This document shows positions 19,813-30,325 of a DNA stretch of 64,000 nt, piece after piece. Source of the DNA: Pseudomonas sp. (GTDB lineage: Bacteria > Pseudomonadota > Gammaproteobacteria > Pseudomonadales > Pseudomonadaceae); NCBI RefSeq assembly GCF_002796985.1, contig NZ_PEKX01000022.1:1-64000 (forward strand), read 5' to 3'. Both the position numbers and the translations under genes were made by a program. Below the pieces are notes generated by a model. The model made no database searches and was not told where the DNA came from. It worked only from the letters and a program-made list of their open reading frames with translations. Positions within the stretch are counted from its first letter, which is position 1, and the number at the start of each line of letters is the position of its first letter.

Positions 19813-20601
19813 ATGGCTAAGGTATTCGCGATCGCCAACCAGAAGGGCGGCGTCGGCAAGACCACGACCTGTATCAACCTCGCCGCATCGCTGGTCGCCA
19901 CCAAGCGACGCGTGCTGCTGATCGACCTCGATCCACAGGGCAACGCCACCACCGGCAGTGGTGTGGATAAGTTGTCGCTGGATCATTCCATTTACGATGT
20001 GCTCACCGGCGAAAGCGACCTGGCCCAGGCTATGCAGTTCTCCGAGCACGGCGGCTACCAGCTGCTGCCCGCCAACCGCGACCTTACCGCGGCGGAAGTG
20101 GTGCTGCTGGAGATGGACATGAAGGAGCACCGCCTGCGCCATGCGCTGGCGCCGATCCGGGAAAACTACGACTTCATCCTCATCGATTGCCCTCCGTCGT
20201 TGTCGATGCTCACGGTCAACGCCCTGTCTGCCGCAGACGGCGTGATCATTCCGATGCAGTGCGAGTACTACGCACTGGAAGGCCTGACCGATCTGATGGA
20301 CAGCATCCAGCGCATCGCCGAGCGGCTGAACCCGGCGCTGAAGATCGAAGGCCTGCTGCGTACCATGTACGACCCGCGCATCAGCCTGACCAACGATGTC
20401 AGCGCGCAGCTGCAGGAACACTTCGGCGACAAGCTCTACACCACCGTGATCCCGCGCAACGTGCGACTGGCCGAGGCACCCAGCTTCGGCATGCCGGCGC
20501 TGGTCTACGACAAGCAATCCCGCGGTGCCCTCGCCTATCTGGCGTTGGCTGGCGAGCTGGTGCGCCGTCAGCGCGCCGCCCGTACCACCGCCCCCGCCTA
20601 A
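19813..20601 (+). CDS. parA: Chromosome partitioning ATPase ParA (Soj)
   Basis: 262 residues from the ATG at 19813 (MAKVFAIANQKGGVGKTT), with the deviant Walker A KGGVGKTT and LIDLDPQGNATTG. It lacks the N-terminal DNA-binding extension of plasmid type Ib ParA proteins, as expected for a chromosomal one. It forms a DNA-bound gradient that moves ParB-parS complexes. Two parS sites are in recF. The gene sits 18 bases after rsmG and 17 before parB. Confidence 0.97.
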   Translation: MAKVFAIANQKGGVGKTTTCINLAASLVATKRRVLLIDLDPQGNATTGSGVDKLSLDHSIYDVLTGESDLAQAMQFSEHGGYQLLPANRDLTAAEVVLLEMDMKEHRLRHALAPIRENYDFILIDCPPSLSMLTVNALSAADGVIIPMQCEYYALEGLTDLMDSIQRIAERLNPALKIEGLLRTMYDPRISLTNDVSAQLQEHFGDKLYTTVIPRNVRLAEAPSFGMPALVYDKQSRGALAYLALAGELVRRQRAARTTAPA

Positions 20602-20618
20602 GAGATTAAGGAACCCGC

Positions 20619-21491
20619 ATGGCCGCCAAGAAACGAGGGCTCGGACGCGGACTGGACGCCCTGCTCAGTGGCTCCAGCGCCGCTACGCTGCAGGAAGAAG
20701 CCGTTCAGGTGGACAGCAAGGAGCTGCAACACCTGCCGCTGGATCTGATCCAGCGTGGCAAGTACCAGCCCCGTCGCGACATGGACCCACAGGCCCTGGA
20801 AGAACTTGCTCAGTCGATCAAGGTCCAGGGCGTGATGCAGCCCATCGTGGTACGCCCCATCGACAAGGGCCGCTACGAGATCATCGCCGGTGAGCGCCGC
20901 TGGCGCGCGAGCCAGCAGGCCGGCCTGGACAAGATCCCGGCCATGGTCCGTGAGGTGCCGGATGAAGCCGCCATCGCCATGGCGCTGATCGAGAACATCC
21001 AGCGCGAAGACCTCAATCCCATCGAGGAAGCCGCAGCACTGCAGCGACTGCAGCAGGAATTCCAGCTGACCCAGCAACAGGTCGCCGACGCCGTGGGCAA
21101 ATCCCGGGTGACCGTGGCCAACCTGCTGCGCCTGATCGCCCTCCCGGAAGAGATCAAGACCCTGCTGTCCCACGGCGACCTGGAAATGGGCCATGCCCGC
21201 GCCCTGCTCGGATTGCCCGAGAATCGACAGGTCGAAGGTGCGCGACATGTTGTCGCACGCGGCTTCACCGTGCGTCAGACCGAAGCACTGGTGCGCCAGT
21301 GGCTCAACGCCCCGGCGGAACCTGTCAAAACGGTCAGGACCGACCCGGACATCAGCCGCCTGGAACAGCGCCTGGCCGAGCGCCTGGGCGCTCCGGTGCA
21401 GATTCGCCATGGACAGAAGGGCAAAGGGCAGTTGGTGATCCGCTACAACTCCCTCGATGAGCTTCAGGGCGTGCTCGCGCACATACGTTGA
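20619..21491 (+). CDS. parB: Chromosome partitioning protein ParB
   Basis: 290 residues. The CTP-binding fold shows GERRWRA and ENIQREDLNPIEEA; a helix-turn-helix at about 150-170 contains TQQQVADAVGKSRVTVANLL; the C-terminus is a dimerisation domain. ParB loads at parS and slides as a CTP clamp. Last gene of the mnmG-rsmG-parA-parB run; an imperfect palindrome (21480-21508) starts at its end. Confidence 0.97.
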   Translation: MAAKKRGLGRGLDALLSGSSAATLQEEAVQVDSKELQHLPLDLIQRGKYQPRRDMDPQALEELAQSIKVQGVMQPIVVRPIDKGRYEIIAGERRWRASQQAGLDKIPAMVREVPDEAAIAMALIENIQREDLNPIEEAAALQRLQQEFQLTQQQVADAVGKSRVTVANLLRLIALPEEIKTLLSHGDLEMGHARALLGLPENRQVEGARHVVARGFTVRQTEALVRQWLNAPAEPVKTVRTDPDISRLEQRLAERLGAPVQIRHGQKGKGQLVIRYNSLDELQGVLAHIR

Positions 21492-21508
21492 TACGAACGT
21501 AGTATGTA
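21480..21508. repeat. Imperfect palindrome at parB end
   Basis: ACATACGTT and AACGTAGTATGT flank GATACG, giving nested inverted repeats that overlap the last codon and stop of parB. There is no T-run, so it is not a standard terminator; an operator is possible. Confidence 0.35.
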
Positions 21509-21536
21509 GGGCACGTCGGAAATCACTACCTGACAG

Positions 21537-21566
21537 TTGAATGGGGGGCCCGCGGCCCCCTATACT
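21537..21566 (+). promoter_or_regulatory. Probable atp operon promoter with GC-rich palindrome in spacer
   Basis: TTGAAT (21537-21542) and TATACT (21561-21566) are 18 bases apart. The spacer contains a GC palindrome (GGGGGCC CGC GGCCCCC), which may also act as a hairpin ending parB transcription. Confidence 0.55.
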
Positions 21567-21644
21567 CTGCGCGCAATTTTGTCGGCACAAAGTATGCCAA
21601 GTTGTTGATTTGTGAAGCCGGCACCAGAGGACTGTGAGCTAGAG

Positions 21645-22052
21645 ATGGAACACCGCAAGCCCAATCGTTTGCCCTTCCATCGACAACCGGCGTTTAGCCT
21701 GTTGCTCGTCCAACTGGTGGTGTTGCTTGTCGGCGCCGCAACCCTGTGGTTTGCCCGGGGATCGGTGGCAGGTTATTCCGGATTGCTCGGAGGCCTGATT
21801 GCGTGGTTGCCGAATCTGTACTTTGCTCGCAAGGCGTTCCGTTACAGCGGCGCCCGTTCCGCCCAGCTGATAGTCCGGTCGTTTTATGCCGGTGAGGCGG
21901 GAAAACTGATTTTGACGGCAGTGCTCTTCGCACTGACGTTCGCAGGTGTGAAGCCGCTGGCGCCTCTGGCGCTGTTCGGCCTCTACCTGCTGACCCTCGC
22001 GGTCAGCTGGTTTGCACCCCTGCTGATGCGAAACACATTTACAAGACCTTAG
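21645..22052 (+). CDS. atpI: ATP synthase protein I
   Basis: 135 residues from the ATG at 21645 (MEHRKPNRLPFHRQPAF); an upstream GTG in frame is not needed. Four hydrophobic segments. AtpI helps assemble the subunit c ring. First gene of the atpIBEFHAGDC operon; atpB follows after 16 bases. Confidence 0.9.
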   Translation: MEHRKPNRLPFHRQPAFSLLLVQLVVLLVGAATLWFARGSVAGYSGLLGGLIAWLPNLYFARKAFRYSGARSAQLIVRSFYAGEAGKLILTAVLFALTFAGVKPLAPLALFGLYLLTLAVSWFAPLLMRNTFTRP

Positions 22053-22068
22053 AGCGATTGAGGCAAAC

Positions 22069-22938
22069 ATGGCAGCAGAAAGCGCTTCGGGTTACATCCA
22101 GCACCACTTGCAGAACCTGACCCTGGGTCGTCTGCCAGATGGTTCCTGGGGGTTCGCCCACTCCGCCGAACAAGCCAAGGAAATGGGCTTTTGGGCGTTC
22201 CACGTTGACACCCTGGGTTGGTCCGTATTCCTCGGCCTGGTGTTCATCCTTATCTTCCGCATGGCAGCCAAGAAGGCTACCAGCGGTCAACCTGGCGGCC
22301 TGCAGAACTTCGTCGAAGTGATGGTGGAGTTCGTCGACGGCAGCGTGAAGGACACCTTCCACGGCCGTAACCCGCTCATCGCGCCGCTGGCGTTGACCGT
22401 GTTCGTCTGGATCTTCCTGATGAACCTGATCGACCTGGTGCCCGTGGACTTCCTGCCGCTGGCGGCTCAGGCAGTCACCGGTAACGAGCACCTGTTCTTC
22501 CGCGCCGTGGCCACCACCGACCCGAATGCCACCTTCGGCATGTCGATCGCGGTGTTCGCGCTGATCATCTTCTACAGCATCAAGGTCAAGGGCATCGGCG
22601 GCTTCCTCGGCGAACTGACCCTGCACCCGTTCAACAGCAAGAACGTCGTGGTTCAGATCATCCTGATCCCGGTGAACTTCCTGCTGGAGTTCGTGACCTT
22701 GATCGCCAAGCCGGTATCCCTGGCACTGCGTCTGTTCGGCAACATGTACGCCGGCGAGCTGATCTTCATCCTGATCGCCGTGATGTTCGGTTCCGGCATC
22801 CTCTGGCTGGGCGGCATGGGCGTTGTGCTGAACTGGGCGTGGGCCGTGTTCCACATCCTGATCATCACCCTGCAGGCCTTCATCTTCATGATGCTGACCA
22901 TCGTCTACCTGTCGATGGCCCACGAAGACAGCCACTGA
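22069..22938 (+). CDS. atpB: ATP synthase F0 subunit a
   Basis: 289 residues, hydrophobic with about five to six membrane helices. The conserved proton-channel helix SLALRLFGNMYAGELIF includes the essential arginine. With the c ring it forms the proton path of F0. Confidence 0.97.
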   Translation: MAAESASGYIQHHLQNLTLGRLPDGSWGFAHSAEQAKEMGFWAFHVDTLGWSVFLGLVFILIFRMAAKKATSGQPGGLQNFVEVMVEFVDGSVKDTFHGRNPLIAPLALTVFVWIFLMNLIDLVPVDFLPLAAQAVTGNEHLFFRAVATTDPNATFGMSIAVFALIIFYSIKVKGIGGFLGELTLHPFNSKNVVVQIILIPVNFLLEFVTLIAKPVSLALRLFGNMYAGELIFILIAVMFGSGILWLGGMGVVLNWAWAVFHILIITLQAFIFMMLTIVYLSMAHEDSH

Positions 22939-23047
22939 TCCAAAGATTCTGTACGCCCTCTCCTTCATCGGAGGGGGTGAAAGAAGAGTTTCACCACCTT
23001 AACTTGCTTCACCTTTAACCAACACGACAAAAAAGTCGGGAGGAAAA

Positions 23048-23305
23048 ATGGAAACTGTAGTTGGACTCACTGCTATCGCCGTTGCTCTGCTGATCGGTCT
23101 GGGCGCTCTGGGCACCGCCATTGGCTTCGGCCTGCTGGGCGGCAAGTTCCTGGAAGGCGCTGCTCGCCAGCCGGAAATGGTACCGATGCTGCAGGTGAAA
23201 ATGTTCATCGTCGCCGGTCTGCTCGACGCCGTGACCATGATCGGTGTTGGTATCGCTCTGTTCTTCACCTTCGCTAACCCGTTCATTGCTCAGGTTGCCC
23301 AGTAA
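23048..23305 (+). CDS. atpE: ATP synthase F0 subunit c
   Basis: 85 residues forming a two-helix hairpin. The polar loop is ARQPE (39-43) and the proton-carrying carboxylate is Asp60 in IVAGLLDAVTMIGVG. A strong ribosome-binding site (GGGAGGAA) precedes the ATG, consistent with the need for about ten copies per complex. A 109-base untranslated gap precedes it. Confidence 0.98.
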   Translation: METVVGLTAIAVALLIGLGALGTAIGFGLLGGKFLEGAARQPEMVPMLQVKMFIVAGLLDAVTMIGVGIALFFTFANPFIAQVAQ

Positions 23306-23357
23306 TTTCCGCGCAGCGGAAATCTGTGACTGAACAACGAACGAGCGAGGTATTGGC

Positions 23358-23828
23358 GTGAACATTAATGCAACTCTGATCGGCCAGGCCATCGCGTTCG
23401 CCATCTTCGTCCTGTTCTGCATGAAGTTCGTATGGCCTCCGGTCATCGCGGCTCTGCACGAGCGTCAGAAGAAGATCGCCGACGGCCTGGACGCTGCTAA
23501 CCGCGCGGCTCGTGACCTGGAACTGGCTCACGAGAAAGCGGGTCAGCAACTGCGCGAAGCCAAGGCTCAGGCAGCCGAGATCATCGAGCAGGCGAAGAAG
23601 AGCGCTAACCAGATCGTTGACGAAGCCCGCGAGCAGGCCCGCACCGAAGGCGACCGTATGGTTGCTCAGGCCAAGGCCCAGATCGAACAGGAACTCAACA
23701 GCGTCAAAGACGCCCTGCGTGCCCAAGTGGGTGCCCTGGCTGTCTCCGGCGCCGAGAAGATCCTGGGTGCTTCGATCGATGCCAACGCGCAAAAGCAGCT
23801 GGTTGATCAACTGGCCGCCGAGATCTAA
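23358..23828 (+). CDS. atpF: ATP synthase F0 subunit b
   Basis: 156 residues starting with GTG. One N-terminal membrane helix (about 7-26) is followed by a long charged alpha-helical coiled coil. It forms the peripheral stalk linking F0 to F1. Confidence 0.97.
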   Translation: MNINATLIGQAIAFAIFVLFCMKFVWPPVIAALHERQKKIADGLDAANRAARDLELAHEKAGQQLREAKAQAAEIIEQAKKSANQIVDEAREQARTEGDRMVAQAKAQIEQELNSVKDALRAQVGALAVSGAEKILGASIDANAQKQLVDQLAAEI

Positions 23829-23840
23829 GCAGAGGGCGAT

Positions 23841-24377
23841 ATGGCAGAACTGACCACATTGGCTCGTCCATACGCGAAGGCGGCTTTCGAGTACGCCCAG
23901 GCTCATCAGCAATTGGCCGATTGGTCCGCTGCTCTGGGTGTGCTGGCTGCAGTGTCGCGGGACGACACCGTGCGCCAGCTGCTCAAAGAGCCCCAGCTGA
24001 CCGCCGCAGCCAAGGCTGACGCGCTGATCGACGTGTGTGGCGACAAGCTCAATGCTCCGGCCCAGAACTTCGTCCGGACTGTGGCTGAAAACAAGCGGCT
24101 CGACCTGTTGCCGACCATCTTCGAGATGTTCGAGCAACTCAAGGCCGAGCAGGAACAACTGGTCGAGGTCGAGGTCACCAGTGCCTTCGCCCTGGATCAG
24201 CAACAGCAAGACAAACTCGCCAAGGCCCTCAGCGCCCGGCTCAGTCGTGAAGTGCGACTACATGCGTCGGAAGACGCGAGCCTGATCGGCGGCGTGGTTA
24301 TTCGCGCCGGTGACTTGGTAATCGATGGCTCGGTGCGCGGCAAGCTCGCGAAACTGGCCGAAGCGTTGAAATCTTGA
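23841..24377 (+). CDS. atpH: ATP synthase F1 subunit delta
   Basis: 178 residues with the OSCP/delta pattern; N-terminus LARPYAKAAFEYA and C-terminus GGVVIRAGDLVIDGSVRGKL match the family. It joins the b stalk to the top of F1. Confidence 0.97.
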   Translation: MAELTTLARPYAKAAFEYAQAHQQLADWSAALGVLAAVSRDDTVRQLLKEPQLTAAAKADALIDVCGDKLNAPAQNFVRTVAENKRLDLLPTIFEMFEQLKAEQEQLVEVEVTSAFALDQQQQDKLAKALSARLSREVRLHASEDASLIGGVVIRAGDLVIDGSVRGKLAKLAEALKS

Positions 24378-24395
24378 GTTTGAAGGGGCAGCGGC

Positions 24396-25940
<1,545 letters not shown>

Positions 25941-25992
25941 GCCGCAGCGGGGGTCGGTGACGGCCCCCGCCTGCTAAACCGATAGGTGTGAA

Positions 25993-26853
25993 ATGGCAGG
26001 CGCAAAAGAGATTCGCAGCAAGATTGCGAGCATCAAAAGCACGCAAAAAATCACCAATGCCATGGAAAAGGTGGCGGTGAGCAAGATGCGCAAGGCACAA
26101 ATGCGCATGGCGGCCGGCCGTCCCTACGCGGAGCGCATTCGCCAGGTGATCGGCCATCTGGCCAACGCCAACCCGGAATACCGTCACCCGTTCATGGTCG
26201 AGCGTGAAGTCAAGCGCGTCGGCTACATCGTGGTGAGCTCCGACCGTGGCCTGGCCGGCGGCCTGAACATCAACCTGTTCAAGGCTCTGGTCAAGGACAT
26301 GAGCGGGCAGCGCGATCATGGCGCGGAAATCGACCTCTGCGTGATCGGCTCCAAGGGTGCATCCTTCTTCAAGAGCTATGGCGGCAACGTAGTTGCAGCT
26401 ATCAGCCACCTGGGCGAAGAGCCGTCGATCAACGATCTGATCGGCAGCGTCAAGGTCATGCTGGATGCCTACCTGGATGGTCGTATCGATCGTCTGTACG
26501 TGGTTTCCAACAAGTTCGTCAACACCATGACCCAGAAGCCGACCGTGGAACAGCTGATTCCGCTGGTGGCCGAGGACAATGCCGAGCTGAAGCACCACTG
26601 GGACTACCTCTACGAACCCGACGCCAAGGCCCTCCTCGATGGCCTGCTGGTGCGCTACGTGGAATCCCAGGTGTACCAGGCCGTGGTTGAGAACAACGCC
26701 TGTGAGCAGGCGGCCCGGATGATTGCAATGAAGAACGCTACCGACAACGCCGGTGATCTGATCAGTGGTTTGCAGCTGATCTACAACAAGGCACGTCAGG
26801 CGGCGATCACCCAGGAAATCTCGGAAATCGTCGGCGGCGCTGCCGCGGTGTAA
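25993..26853 (+). CDS. atpG: ATP synthase F1 subunit gamma
   Basis: 286 residues; N-terminus AGAKEIRSKIASIKSTQKIT and C-terminus ITQEISEIVGGA are typical. This is the central rotating shaft of F1. Confidence 0.97.
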   Translation: MAGAKEIRSKIASIKSTQKITNAMEKVAVSKMRKAQMRMAAGRPYAERIRQVIGHLANANPEYRHPFMVEREVKRVGYIVVSSDRGLAGGLNINLFKALVKDMSGQRDHGAEIDLCVIGSKGASFFKSYGGNVVAAISHLGEEPSINDLIGSVKVMLDAYLDGRIDRLYVVSNKFVNTMTQKPTVEQLIPLVAEDNAELKHHWDYLYEPDAKALLDGLLVRYVESQVYQAVVENNACEQAARMIAMKNATDNAGDLISGLQLIYNKARQAAITQEISEIVGGAAAV

Positions 26854-26883
26854 GAACAGGTTCAAAATTCAGAGGAACCAGAC

Positions 26884-28260
26884 ATGAGTAGCGGACGTAT
26901 CGTTCAAATCATCGGCGCCGTGATCGACGTGGAATTCCCGCGCGATGCCGTGCCGAGCATCTACGAGGCCCTGAAAGTTCAGGGCGTCGAAACCACCCTG
27001 GAAGTTCAGCAGCAGCTGGGCGACGGCGTGGTTCGTTCCATTGCGATGGGTTCCACCGAAGGCCTCAAGCGTGGCCTGAACGTGGAAAGCACTGGCGCAG
27101 CCATCTCCGTCCCGGTCGGCACCAAGACCCTGGGCCGTATCATGGACGTGCTGGGCAACCCGATCGACGAAGCCGGCCCCATCGGCGAAGAAGAGCGCTG
27201 GGGTATTCACCGCGACGCTCCGTCCTACGCTGACCAGGCTGGCGGCAACGACCTGCTGGAAACCGGCATCAAGGTTATCGACCTGGTCTGCCCGTTCGCC
27301 AAGGGCGGTAAAGTCGGTCTGTTCGGTGGTGCCGGTGTCGGCAAGACCGTAAACATGATGGAACTGATCCGTAACATCGCCATGGAGCACAGCGGTTACT
27401 CTGTGTTCGCTGGTGTGGGTGAGCGTACTCGTGAGGGTAACGACTTCTACCACGAGATGAAGGATTCGGGCGTACTGGACAAGGTAGCCCTGGTTTACGG
27501 CCAGATGAACGAGCCGCCGGGCAACCGTCTGCGCGTTGCACTGACCGGCCTGACCATGGCCGAGAAGTTCCGTGACGAAGGCCGTGACGTACTGCTGTTC
27601 ATTGACAACATCTACCGTTACACCCTCGCCGGTACCGAAGTATCCGCACTGCTGGGCCGTATGCCTTCCGCAGTAGGTTACCAGCCGACCCTGGCCGAAG
27701 AGATGGGCGTTCTGCAGGAGCGCATCACCTCCACCAAGAAAGGCTCGATCACCTCGATCCAGGCCGTCTACGTTCCCGCGGACGACCTGACCGACCCGAG
27801 CCCGGCGACCACCTTCGCCCACCTTGACGCCACCGTCGTACTGTCCCGTGACATCGCCTCGCTGGGTATCTACCCGGCCGTCGACCCGCTGGACTCGACT
27901 TCCCGTCAGCTGGACCCGCTGGTCATCGGCCAGGAACACTACGACACCGCTCGTGGCGTGCAGTACGTTCTGCAACGCTACAAGGAGCTGAAGGACATCA
28001 TCGCGATTCTCGGCATGGACGAACTGTCCGAGTCCGACAAACTGCTGGTGGCCCGTGCTCGTAAGATCCAGCGCTTCCTGTCCCAGCCGTTCTTCGTGGC
28101 TGAAGTATTCACCGGCTCGCCGGGCAAATACGTCTCCCTGAAGGACACCATCGCTGGCTTCAAAGGCATCCTCAACGGCGACTACGACCACCTGCCCGAG
28201 CAGGCGTTCTACATGGTCGGCGGCATCGAAGAAGCCATCGAGAAAGCGAAGAAGCTGTAA
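26884..28260 (+). CDS. atpD: ATP synthase F1 subunit beta
   Basis: 458 residues. Walker A is GGAGVGKT (about 150), the catalytic glutamate lies in GVGERTREGNDF, and Walker B is LLFIDNIYRYT. It makes ATP from ADP and phosphate. Confidence 0.98.
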   Translation: MSSGRIVQIIGAVIDVEFPRDAVPSIYEALKVQGVETTLEVQQQLGDGVVRSIAMGSTEGLKRGLNVESTGAAISVPVGTKTLGRIMDVLGNPIDEAGPIGEEERWGIHRDAPSYADQAGGNDLLETGIKVIDLVCPFAKGGKVGLFGGAGVGKTVNMMELIRNIAMEHSGYSVFAGVGERTREGNDFYHEMKDSGVLDKVALVYGQMNEPPGNRLRVALTGLTMAEKFRDEGRDVLLFIDNIYRYTLAGTEVSALLGRMPSAVGYQPTLAEEMGVLQERITSTKKGSITSIQAVYVPADDLTDPSPATTFAHLDATVVLSRDIASLGIYPAVDPLDSTSRQLDPLVIGQEHYDTARGVQYVLQRYKELKDIIAILGMDELSESDKLLVARARKIQRFLSQPFFVAEVFTGSPGKYVSLKDTIAGFKGILNGDYDHLPEQAFYMVGGIEEAIEKAKKL

Positions 28261-28300
28261 TCCGTGCGCCCGGCAACGGGCGCTTACGTGAGGCAAGGGT

Positions 28301-28726
28301 ATGGCTATTACTGTCCACTGCGACATCGTCAGCGCCGAAGCGGAGATCTTCTCCGGTCTGGTAGAGCTGGTCGTAGCGCACGGCGCTCTGGGTGATCTGG
28401 GTATCGCTCCGGGCCACGCGCCGCTGATCACCGAGCTCAAGCCGGGCCCGATCCGCCTTGTGAAGCAGGGTGGCGAGCAGGAGGTGTACTACATCTCCGG
28501 TGGCTTCCTCGAAGTACAGCCGAACATGGTCAAGGTTCTCGCCGACACCGTGATTCGTGCAAGCGACCTCGACGAAGCGGCTGCCCAGACCGCACTGAAG
28601 GAAGCTGAGAAGGCTCTGCAAGGTAAAGGTGCAGAGTTCGACTACAGCTCCGCCGCAGCCCGCCTGGCCGAAGCCGCAGCGCAACTGCGCACGGTCCAGC
28701 AGGTTCGCAAGAAGTTCGGCGGCTGA
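28301..28726 (+). CDS. atpC: ATP synthase F1 subunit epsilon
   Basis: 141 residues with an N-terminal beta sandwich (VHCDIVSAEAEIFSG) and a C-terminal helical hairpin. It couples the gamma shaft to the c ring and inhibits ATP hydrolysis. Last gene of the operon, followed by a strong terminator. Confidence 0.97.
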   Translation: MAITVHCDIVSAEAEIFSGLVELVVAHGALGDLGIAPGHAPLITELKPGPIRLVKQGGEQEVYYISGGFLEVQPNMVKVLADTVIRASDLDEAAAQTALKEAEKALQGKGAEFDYSSAAARLAEAAAQLRTVQQVRKKFGG

Positions 28727-28762
28727 TCCGCGTGAAGCCCTCGGGCTTTAGCGAAAATTAGG

Positions 28763-28796
28763 AAAAGGGTAGCCTTGGCTACCCTTTTTCTTTTTC
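28763..28796 (+). terminator. Terminator of the atp operon
   Basis: GGGTAGCC (28767-28774) and GGCTACCC (28777-28784) form a perfect 8-base stem with a TT loop, preceded by AAAA and followed by TTTTTCTTTTTC. Confidence 0.92.
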
Positions 28797-28838
28797 TACA
28801 CCCGGGGTTTCCCCGCTCACCAGGACGGTCCCTCATCC

Positions 28839-30206
28839 ATGTCTCTTGAAATCGTCATCCTCGCTGCTGGCCAGGGCACGCGCATGCGCTCGGCCCTGCC
28901 GAAAGTCCTGCACCCGGTCGCTGGCAAACCGATGCTCGCCCATGTGATCGATACCGCACGTGGCCTTGGCCCGTCGCGTATTCATGTCGTGATCGGCCAT
29001 GGTGCAGACCTGGTGCGCGAGCGCCTGCAGGCGGATGACCTGAATTTCGTGATCCAGGAACAACAACTGGGTACTGGCCACGCTGTGGCGCAGGCCGCTC
29101 CGTTCCTGAGTGCGGACAAAGTACTGATCCTCTACGGCGATGTGCCGCTGATCGAGCCGCCGACCCTGGAGCGGCTGATGGCCCAGGCCACGCCGGAGCA
29201 GCTGGCGCTGCTGACCGTCGAACTGGACGATCCGACCGGCTATGGGCGGATCATTCGCGATGGCGCTGGCGATGTTCAGGCCATCGTCGAGCAGAAGGAC
29301 GCCTCCCCTGAGCAACGCGCCATCCGCGAAGGCAATACCGGCATCCTCGCCGCACCGCGCGAGCGCCTGCTGGGCTGGCTCTCGCGCCTGTCCAACGCCA
29401 ACGCCCAGGGCGAGTACTACCTCACCGACGTTATTGCCATGGCAGTCGGTGACGGCCTGCGCGTAGCCACCGCCCAACCCCAGGTGGCGATGGAAACCCA
29501 GGGCGCCAACGACCGCCTGCAACTCTCCGAGCTGGAGCGCTTCTTCCAGCTGCGCGTGGCGCGCCGCCTGATGGCCCAGGGCGTAACCCTGATCGACCCG
29601 GCGCGCTTCGATGTGCGTGGCGAAGTCAGCGTTGGCCGCGACGTCAGCATCGATATCAACGTGATCCTCGAAGGTCAGGTGGAGATCGAGGACGACGTGC
29701 AGATTGGTCCGAATTGCTACATCAAGAACAGCACCCTGCGCCGCGGCGCGATCATCAAGGCCAACTCGCACCTGGAAGGTGCACATGTCGGCCCGGACAG
29801 CGACGTGGGCCCGTTCGCCCGCCTGCGCCCGGGCAGCGTGCTGGAGCGCAAGGTGCATGTGGGTAACTTTGTCGAGCTGAAGAATGCCCATCTGCAGGAC
29901 GGCGTGAAGGTCGGCCACCTGACCTACCTGGGCGACAGCGAAGTCGGTGCGCGGACCAACATCGGCGCGGGAACCATTACCTGCAATTACGATGGCGCGA
30001 ACAAGTGGCGCACCACCATTGGCGAGGACGTTTTCATCGGCTCCAACAACTCGCTGGTGGCGCCTGTGGATATCGGAACCGGGGCCACGACTGGCGCGGG
30101 GTCTACTATCACCGCTGACCTTCCGGCCGATACCCTTGGCGTCGGTCGCGCCAAGCAACGGGTGATCGAGGGCTGGAAGCGCCCGGAAAAGATCAAGAAA
30201 TCCTGA
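28839..30206 (+). CDS. glmU: Bifunctional N-acetylglucosamine-1-phosphate uridyltransferase / glucosamine-1-phosphate acetyltransferase
   Basis: 455 residues. The N-terminal nucleotidyltransferase has LAAGQGTRMRSALPKVLHP; the C-terminal left-handed beta helix has hexapeptide repeats and GAGTITCNYDGANK with the acetyltransferase site. It makes UDP-GlcNAc for peptidoglycan and LPS. In many pseudomonads glmU is followed by glmR and glmS; here a terminator and a MarC-family gene follow instead. Confidence 0.97.
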   Translation: MSLEIVILAAGQGTRMRSALPKVLHPVAGKPMLAHVIDTARGLGPSRIHVVIGHGADLVRERLQADDLNFVIQEQQLGTGHAVAQAAPFLSADKVLILYGDVPLIEPPTLERLMAQATPEQLALLTVELDDPTGYGRIIRDGAGDVQAIVEQKDASPEQRAIREGNTGILAAPRERLLGWLSRLSNANAQGEYYLTDVIAMAVGDGLRVATAQPQVAMETQGANDRLQLSELERFFQLRVARRLMAQGVTLIDPARFDVRGEVSVGRDVSIDINVILEGQVEIEDDVQIGPNCYIKNSTLRRGAIIKANSHLEGAHVGPDSDVGPFARLRPGSVLERKVHVGNFVELKNAHLQDGVKVGHLTYLGDSEVGARTNIGAGTITCNYDGANKWRTTIGEDVFIGSNNSLVAPVDIGTGATTGAGSTITADLPADTLGVGRAKQRVIEGWKRPEKIKKS

Positions 30207-30217
30207 TACACAAAAAG

Positions 30218-30258
30218 TCGCCCTGTGGGTAAGTTTTTATCCACAGGGCGATTTGTTT
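30218..30258 (+). terminator. glmU terminator containing a DnaA box
   Basis: TCGCCCTGTGG (30218-30228) pairs with CCACAGGGCGA (30241-30251), followed by TTTGTTTTTTT. The second arm and loop include a perfect TTATCCACA (30237-30245). Confidence 0.85.
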
Positions 30259-30325
30259 TTTTGGTTACTCACAAGCCGTCCCCGCGATCTGCTAGGCGGC
30301 TCGTTCTCGCTGGAGTTTCCCGGTC

